From positions 20,701,896 through 20,765,895 of the forward strand of contig NC_135001.1 of the NCBI RefSeq assembly GCF_051020985.1: 64,000 nt of DNA, read 5' to 3'. The DNA comes from Nomia melanderi (taxonomy: Eukaryota; Arthropoda; Insecta; Hymenoptera; Halictidae). Below the pieces are notes generated by a model. It was not told the DNA's origin and ran no database searches. It saw nothing but the letters and a program-made list of their open reading frames with translations. Made by a program: the position numbers and the translations under genes. Of this stretch, positions 57,803 through 64,000 are shown in pieces. Every line of letters begins with the position of its first letter. Positions within the stretch are counted from its first letter, which is position 1.

Positions 57803-58232
57803 AACACATTGAACGCCGGTTAAATTTCAGCTACTAAAAACGCGAGCGTCGATGATTATATCGATACATTTTTAAACATCGATTAAAGCAAAATTTCTAA
57901 CTTACGGAAGAGAATAAGGAATTCGACTTTGTAAATTTTACTTTGGATTTGTGTTATACATATCTCGAATGTTACACGATGTCTTCTTTTGCAATTGTTA
58001 AAAAAGTAACAAATGTTTCTCCGAGAAATTATTAAAGAAACTCATTTAGCACTACGCAAATTGAATTGTAAATCAATTGAAGTCTAAACAGATGCACTCT
58101 TGGAGTTTCAATAGAGAAATTTTCAGAAGTCAATTGAACCGCTCGGTAGTTTCAGTGTTAATGTAGGACTAGCAATGAAACGATAGATTAAAAATCCCGC
58201 ATTATCGCAGGGTCGGCGCTCAATGTGTTAAC
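57803..58232. mobile_element. Family T element with nested reversed E
   Basis: TTAACACATTGAACGCCGG ... CGGCGCTCAATGTGTTAA with E inside (ends CGGTAGTTTCAGTGTTAA). An inverted copy of 39,986-40,374, with the E at the same internal site. Confidence 0.85.
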
Positions 58233-58238
58233 TCAGGG

Positions 58239-58561
58239 TTAATTAAGTTGTATTTTTACGTGTTGTCCATATTGTTTCCTAATTTTCCTTTCGCCGACGA
58301 TCCACCTTTTCAACATCTATAATAATAGTAGCCCCACTATAAACTTGGGGCTCGTCCGGGACTATACATGCGACAGGGAATACGAATGATCAAAAAATGA
58401 ATTTACCCTATAAAGGGTTAATTAAGTTGTATTTTTACGTGTCGTCCATATTGTTTCCTAATTTTCTTTTTACCTATAAACTTGGGGGTCATCCGGGACC
58501 ACTACATATGCGATAGGGAATACGAATGATCAAAAAATGAATTTGCTCTATAAAGGGTTAA
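58239..58561. repeat. Two tandem units of family S
   Basis: Units 58,239-58,428 (189 bp) and 58,428-58,558 (130 bp, with about 59 bp deleted), each ending CTATAAAGGGTTAA; related to 41,516-41,880. Confidence 0.85.
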
Positions 58562-59150
58562 CGGGGAATTGAACGTAAAGGAAGCGAAGAGAGGGGAAAG
58601 GGAAGAAGGAAGCCGGATAGGGAGCGCGGGGAGAGATGAGGAGGGAGTCGGTTTCGAAGAGAGTTCGGTTGACCGAGCGGAAGTGGGCTCCGCGAAGTGA
58701 ACAGATGGCGGTCGGTCGGACAGGAAGGGCAGAATGCGGCTTTCCACATGTGTCACCCGCTCGGCCGGGCCTGCGCGACCCGGCTCGGCCCGGTAAACCG
58801 CATCCACGAGAAGAAAGCAGGACCGTGGAGGCCGGCCGGAAGTCACGCTCGCGATGATTAACCGCACGGCCACTTTCTACCGGAAGCGGGGAGGACGGGA
58901 CGGGACATGATCGGAGGCGCGCACGGATCGGCCAACAATGACTGGCGAGAACACGGCAATTAGCACCCTGGACGAGGGGGGAGGCATGCACCGTTGCACT
59001 CGCCACAGGTGTCGGGGAAAACTCGGTGTGCGCGCACTTTTGTTCACGCAACGCGGCCTACGGTAATTAGGCGAAAGCGTGCCGCTCCGCGCACGCGCCC
59101 GCGCCTCGGTTATTTTCGTTTCGAGCCGATCGTTCGTTAACGCGTTCGGT
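58562..59150. other. CpG-rich stretch without a recognised gene
   Basis: GC-rich block on both sides of 58,800 (CGGCCGGGCCTGCGCGACC, CGCGCACGCGCCCGCGCC). Overlapping long ORFs on both strands look compositional. Possible promoter. Confidence 0.3.
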
Positions 59151-59217
59151 TTCGATGAGAAGTGGCTCCCCGTGTCAGCGAATTCACATTTCTCCTTGGA
59201 AATTGTAGGTTTGTTTT

Positions 59218-59730
59218 TTAATGTTGGATTTACGGATGTTTGTTCTACAGTTTATTCTATTGTTCCTAGGAACGTTTATAAATCGAAGATTGTAGCAAAC
59301 CAGAGTATCGCGATGCGTGTTCGCATGATTGCAAAATCGGCTTGAACTGTTTTTTCGTATTTGAAAAAACTGAAATTTTCATGTTTGGAAGACTAAGTTG
59401 CAGACAAATGATTTAGTTACTACAGCCAGAGATCATCGAGTAGTTTCCTTTTTCATATTAATTAAGGATTTGATATATAATTCAGTTTTATCTGCTGAAA
59501 GTCTTGCATATTTCAAGATATCTTCGTCCGCAAGGGGTTAAACTATTACTAAATAACGTTTAAAGAATTCGTTATCCGTCGAATTGACGGGTTCCGTAAA
59601 CCTGTTAATTAAAATTTCAAGTCTACACGAATCCAATGTCTATAACTTTCTGAAACCTTCGGAACTGAAACGAAGGTTAATTGATTACATTTTCACTTGT
59701 ATTTCAAGTTCGATTGGCAACGGAAGAATG
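59218..59730. mobile_element. Family F element with nested B, copy of 46.95 kb
   Basis: TTAATGTTGGATTTACGGATG ... CCGTAAACCTGTTAA (59,218-59,607), with B inside from about 59,350 to GTCCGCAAGGGGTTAA at 59,540, and a shared right flank (CAATGTCTATAACTTTC) to about 59,730. Confidence 0.8.
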
Positions 59731-59799
59731 ACCGTATACATATTAGAAATACTTCAAAAAACAATTATTGAGAATTTTTCTCGAAATTTTCCTAGATTC

Positions 59800-59930
59800 C
59801 TTGTTTCATGGTGGCACCTATTTGTGCCAACCGTTCCTGCAACACCATAAGGATCAAAATGGCGAAGTTCCTGTAATCTGACCCCTAATAAAAGTGGCAT
59901 CTATCTGTGCCATCAACCTATAAAGGGTTA
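59800..59930. mobile_element. Element U, hairpin-bearing
   Basis: Hairpin TGGCACCTATTTGTGCCA, a second weaker one (TGGCATCTATCTGTGCCA) 85 bp on, and an S-like end CCTATAAAGGGTTAA. Confidence 0.5.
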
Positions 59931-60349
59931 ATCCAACTTATGCTCTTATATTTTCCAATCAATAAAGATAACCATATCGAACTTGTAGGGAAAATTCCGA
60001 GTGTTCGGCCATCATGCCAGTTGGTAGGTTGTCAAAGTAAATTGTTGATTGTTGATTCACTTGAAGTAAATGCTTGATCCTTCGATTTCGATGCTCTTTC
60101 AGTTATAGGGAATTTAGGAGTATAAGATTGCACACTTGTAATATTCATTTATTTAGCTTGGAATACTCTCGATTCTACGTTCTTGAGTCGAGAACGTAAA
60201 TTCCTATTAGGAGAGATCGTGCCGTCAACCTCGGCCGTTGATACTTCGTGAGCGAAAGATGACAGAGAAAAGCGATAATAATTTTCGAAAGTGATAACAA
60301 TTGCACTTTTCGCGTTACGAGTACGTCGTTTCGTAAATTCACCGCGCAT

Positions 60350-61090
60350 TAAATATAAACGGAGCGACAGAACGACACTTCCATCCTCTTTTCATTCTGC
60401 CGGAAACGAATTCGATCCGTCGACGGAGAGGAGCAGGTGGTAACAGGTGCGCGAAGAGGACATGCTCGAGCGAGGCTGAAGCTTCGACTCTTTCAATCGA
60501 TCCGAACGAAGCGGGGAGGCAGTCCGCGTTTCCCGAGCAATTAAAATTCATAAGACGCGCGCGAGTCTCGTGTATTTCCCGGGGAACAGAAGGGGGTGAG
60601 TGTCCGAGGGGTTGGGAATTCGACGAAATTCCCGCGCGTCCTTGCCGTGAACGAAGCTTCCCCGTGGACAGTCTAATATCGCTAAAAGCTTTTTAATAAA
60701 CAGTCTTTGAGCACACTGGTGCGGCTGGCTGCTTACGTAAGAATACGGGGACGGGGGTGGATGTCTTCTCGTCGGGAGACTCTCACCCCCTTCGCGGAAC
60801 ACGGCCGGAGAGATTGAATGGGCGAGCGTCGATTCCGGTACGCTCGACCAGAACTGAAAAGCGAAAGGGAAACGGAGAAAGAGGAAATTCGGAGAGACAG
60901 GAACACCAAAGAAATCCGTGACGCGCGGGCTGGAAAGAAATGTAATTAAATGGAGCACGGTTAACGGGAGAAACGGGGAGAGCGATGGCAGAGAAATAAA
61001 TAGAAATTAGCGGAGGTCGAAGCGAAGTGGACAGCGAGGGACAGAGAATTTTAGAATGTCGAAAATCGGGTTCGTTGGAGAAGGGTTGAC
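60350..61090. other. GC-rich stretch without a recognised gene
   Basis: Purine-rich on the plus strand (GAGAGGAGCAGG, GGGACGGGGGTGG), with ORFs on the minus strand that are Pro/Ser/Phe-rich and compositional. No gene called. Confidence 0.3.
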
Positions 61091-61093
61091 ACG

Positions 61094-61575
61094 TTAACCC
61101 CTTGAAGGACAATGAGTGAGACTCGTGATGGAGATTTCTAGACTAATTTGACAATCGATGTTATTCGTTACCCACTGAGCAAAGCGAACTATTTTGATAT
61201 TATCAATGTATTATCTTCAAATAAAATTTCCACTTGAAGTAGAATGGAAAATTTTGCTACTTTTCTTCTAAATTATATATAGTAAAATGTTACACGAGCT
61301 TAGTAGCGAAAATAAATAGTACGGGGTTAATTCTTTGTACTCCAAAAATTTGTCACTAGAAATATTCAATTTATTTTTATGAGATACAGATGACATTTTT
61401 TTTAACTAACCGAACGAGGAATCTATTCACAAAATAAGGGGAACAATGGTATTTTATTTCCACATTTCACGTATCGACAGATTACTCAAGATTTAGTGTT
61501 AAATAGGAAATTTTACAATTTTGAGGCACCAATCGAGTGGTGACTGACAGGCACCTTTGGAGTGCAAAGGATTAA
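61094..61575. mobile_element. Element V chained to a family A variant
   Basis: V: 61,094-61,330 (TTAACCCCTTGAAGGACA ... AGTACGGGGTTAA, palindrome GAGTGAGACTC). A: 61,327-61,575 (TTAATTCTTTGTACTCC ... TTTGGAGTGCAAAGGATTAA). They share one TTAA. Confidence 0.75.
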
Positions 61576-61725
61576 CTGTCACGAGAATCGAGTGCATTGT
61601 GTAATATCTGGTCATAATTTCGTTTCGTGGAAAAAATGAATGATACTGAAAATATTATTGATCACTTGGTATGAAAATTTTTACGTTACAATATTATCTA
61701 CTTCAGTTTTCAATAACTACTACCG

Positions 61726-61965
61726 TTAGATGTTCGTGACGCTGTCAATCCTACGGTTCACACAAAAAAGACGGAAATCAACGCCGCAAACGTTGCTCAA
61801 AGTTACAAAACAAGGCGCTGTATACAGTAAACTATTCCAATCCCCTTGTATCAATATTTTCCCTAGATTCGCTGAATTCAACAGGCCACTATACCCAAGA
61901 TAGCCGCCGAAACCTATCGCAATCATTCCCCAAGCAATTCGGTATCTCCAGCCATCGCTGACCAT
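61726..61965 (-). CDS. Unrecognised small ORF with possible membrane segments
   Basis: A 79-codon minus-strand ORF from ATG at 61965 to TAA at 61726. The protein begins MVSDGWRYRIAWGMIAIGFG, followed by YLGYSGLLNSANLGK. Residues about 10-30 look like one membrane helix, and residues about 45-70 are weakly hydrophobic with Cys and aromatic residues. It stands between GC-rich DNA (62.0-63.0 kb) and TTAA elements (61.1-61.6 kb). I do not recognise a family. It could be a real small membrane protein, an exon of a spliced gene, or chance. Confidence 0.3.
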   Translation of the reverse strand: MVSDGWRYRIAWGMIAIGFGGYLGYSGLLNSANLGKILIQGDWNSLLYTAPCFVTLSNVCGVDFRLFCVNRRIDSVTNI

Positions 61966-61979
61966 CGCGGAAGAGTGTT

Positions 61980-62995
61980 AAACGTGGCAGGCCTCGCACA
62001 AAGAGAGCGCTGGAGCGCGATGGAAAAAGATTCCAAGAGAGGGAAGAGTTTCAGCAAAAAAAAAGAAAAAAAAGGAATCCTGACACGGGGCTAAAGAGAA
62101 CGCGGGAGGGTTAGAAGGGAAAAAAGAAACCGAGCAACCAAGAGAACCCTGGACAGGCCGCGGGGGGTGGAGCGGGGGATGAAAATGTCGAGCGAGACAA
62201 AGAAAACGGAGGGCAATGGGGAAGAAAATCATAAGCCCGGAGAAGACGAGCCGAGAGGAACGGAACGACCGAGGGAAACGCGAGAGTTTACCTTTCGCGA
62301 AACATCGCCGGCGGGTCGGCGGACGGACGGACGGACGACGGAAGGAAGGAAGGACGGAACGTATGAAAATGTAGCCGGCGAAAGGGGTGGTGGCTCGTGG
62401 GGCGGCCGGTGGAGAAAGAGGGTCGCTGTTTATTTTACGAAGTAGCTAAGACATACGATATTGTCCCCGGCAAAGTGGTCCGGGGGGTTACCGGCTGGTT
62501 CCCTTTTCGCGTCTACGCCGTTCCTGCCAACCGCCGCCGTCGCCACCTTCCACCCCTTCCGCCGAGTTCCATTCCGCCGGCACGACCCACCGCCCCCCCT
62601 TCCTTCTTTTTAACTCGGCTACCCCCCGGATGGGAAGGCAGCTTTTCTGCGAAAAGCATAAATTGCCGGCGAGAATTATGGCGAAATGACACGCGAGATC
62701 TCGGTTCGCTTACCTCTCGCCTCGACGCCACCCCCCGATCGGGGGAGGAGGAAAGAAACGGGGGGCTGGGAGGCTTGGAGGAAGAGGGATCCACGAAGTC
62801 TTACGTGAGCGGTTTTGCTCGCGCCAGGCGACCTTCTGTCGCGAGTCGGCGTTACATAATTGCACGAGAGAATCGTGTCGGGCGCCCCGAGCGATCGCGA
62901 GCGCGATACAACCGAGGATTATCGGCTAGGACTGTTATTTCCAGGCGTTTCGCGCCGCCAACTGGCGAGGTGGACGGACGGCGAGAGGACTGATT
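61980..62995. other. GC-rich, purine-rich stretch, possible promoter
   Basis: Runs such as GAAAAAAAAGAAAAAAAAGG, GGACGGACGGACGACGGAAG and CCCCCCGATCGGGGG. It lies directly upstream of the minus-strand ORF at 61,965. Long ORFs here (for example 62,397-62,993) look compositional. Confidence 0.3.
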
Positions 62996-63140
62996 AACCC
63001 CTTATCTTGAAATATCGTGTGGGACTATTGAAAAAGGCGGCTACGGCTTGAACGTTGGTGTCGTTCGACTGGTCCGAATTCGAAGGAATATGGTTGCTTT
63101 GTTGGTAATTGGTATGGGTTGATTGGTGGGTTTTCTATTA

Positions 63141-63708
63141 TTAGCACTGGAAGTACCGTACCAGTCGAAATGACTGGTTTCGATTTGGTTGTTTTGCAAT
63201 TATTGGTATCTTCGAAGCATTGAATGTTCGAAATGAGTTTGGAAATAAATAGCTTCATTTGAGTACTATGACGAATGTCTGAAGAAACTGAAAATAATCT
63301 ATCGTTACAATTTTTATGGGAATTGCATATTAATCGTATTAAATGCCTTGTAGTTCTAGTGTTCAAAAGATGCTTCAAAATAGAACTTCAGCATTACTTT
63401 CCTATACTTAACCATTTCAACTATTTTAATAATTCAGTATAATATTAATATATTGAATATTGTATAAATATAATTGCATAGACTACAGGTCACTGAGAGT
63501 TTCAGTTATCTACTAGAAACTAAGTTATATGAACACATTAAAAAGATGCTTTAAAATAGTTCTATTTCAGTACTATAATGAATGTGTCATGTCACTAGTG
63601 TTAAAAGCATGGAATATTCGAAATGATCTTGAAAATAAATAGTGTCACTTGAATTTTTATAGAGATTACACATAAATCGTATGAAATGCTCGGTAGTTCT
63701 AGTGTTAG
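63141..63708. mobile_element. Family D element and a left-truncated D
   Basis: D 63,141-63,364 (TAGCACTGGAAGTACCGTACC ... TGTAGTTCTAGTGTTC) and a partial D 63,597-63,708 ending CGGTAGTTCTAGTGTTA. Confidence 0.78.
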
Positions 63709-64000
63709 TTGGTACTGGTATAAATTTCATAGTGATCTTAGATCTGAAATAGGTATAAGTTCCGTACTATTTTTAGTGATTAAAGACAATATCACGTATA
63801 ATTTCGAAAACAATCATACAGCAAGGCGTGAATGCTCGATTCCCGATGATTATACCGCATTTCTATGAATCCTCTAAACTCCCAGGGCGATTTTCACTCG
63901 CGAAACACGTTTCAGTCCTCGTCTCGCCTAACGCGGAACGAGCGCAGCGCGGATCGCGTTTCTCCCGAGCACCACGAATAACTTACGAATTTACGGCGCC

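Noticed and set aside
58345..58365. A tRNA-Pro gene
   Set aside because: Only the 3' 15-16 nt resemble the tRNA; no D-arm, anticodon arm or A-box is present.
58502..59051. 167- and 123-codon minus-strand ORFs
   Set aside because: Compositional Ser/Pro/Arg ORFs in GC-rich DNA, running into the S repeat.
62397..62993. 198-codon plus-strand ORF
   Set aside because: Arg/Pro/Gly-rich and compositional, with an overlapping antisense ORF; no domain or splice support.

Overview
This window looks like insect nuclear DNA, most likely from a hymenopteran (bee, ant or wasp). The genes are split by GT/AG introns, the protein families are insect neuronal and housekeeping ones, AT-rich stretches alternate with CpG-rich ones, and short non-autonomous DNA transposons are extremely dense. 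No bacterial, plasmid or phage features were seen. Species cannot be fixed from the sequence alone.

Genes, left to right. (1) 5,964-15,675, plus strand: the last four coding exons of a 5-HT2-type serotonin receptor, from just before TM3 to the stop; the exons for the N-terminus and TM1-TM2 lie upstream of the window. (2) 22,652-26,661, minus strand: the 3' part of the hnRNP K orthologue bancal (second half of KH2, the Gly/RGG region and KH3), with a clear mir-7 hairpin about 1.1 kb downstream of its stop codon. mir-7 is a known intronic passenger of bancal in Drosophila, so the two calls support each other. (3) 35,997-38,920, plus: a two-exon tail-anchored cytochrome b5-like gene. (4) 52,130-52,522, plus: a second, divergent cytochrome b5 (closest to insect Cyt-b5) in one coding exon, with an untranslated first exon probably near 45.2-45.6 kb. 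(5) 61,726-61,965, minus: an unrecognised small ORF with possible membrane segments. The rest is intron or intergenic DNA.

The non-coding DNA is dominated by more than 50 short (about 170-390 bp) elements that begin and end in TTAA with terminal inverted repeats of about 12-20 bp. I sort them into about twenty families, labelled by terminus: A TTAACCCTTTGCACTCG; B TTAACCCTTTGCGGACGA; C TTAACCCTTTGAACTCTG on one end and TTAACCCTTAGCACTCC on the other; D TTAACACTAGAACTACCG; E TTAACACTAAAACTACCG; F TTAACACTAGATTTACGG; G TTAACACATTGCGTACCGG; H TTAACCAGTTAACTG; I TTAACCTCTTAGGCACG; J TTAACCCTTTTAGTGCC; K TTAACACGTTGAATGCCA; L TTAACCGTTTGACTGCTGA; M TTAACCCCTTAA; N TTAATAGTCCTATG; O TTAACCCTTTGCGGTCCG; P TTAACCCTTTGCACTCCGAA; Q TTAACGCTAGAACTGCC; R TTAACCCTTTGAACTCGAGG; S ending TATAAAGGGTTAA; T TTAACACATTGAGCGCCGG; plus single cases U and V. 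The TTAA target duplication is shown directly by a duplicated segment that holds a D element in one copy (35,580-35,801) and an intact empty TTAA in the other (40,680-40,683). That is piggyBac-type behaviour.

The most unusual observation is a shared architecture. In most families one end only carries, just inside the inverted repeat, a family-specific short palindrome, often of the form GTC-N5-GAC or GAC-N5-GTC. The elements also sit in TTAA-sharing chains, nest in each other, and appear to have seeded a 94-bp tandem array with a 188-bp dimeric period (44,179-44,835). Limits: everything was read by eye, element edges are good to a few bases where a TTAA is given and looser elsewhere, and no database search was possible.
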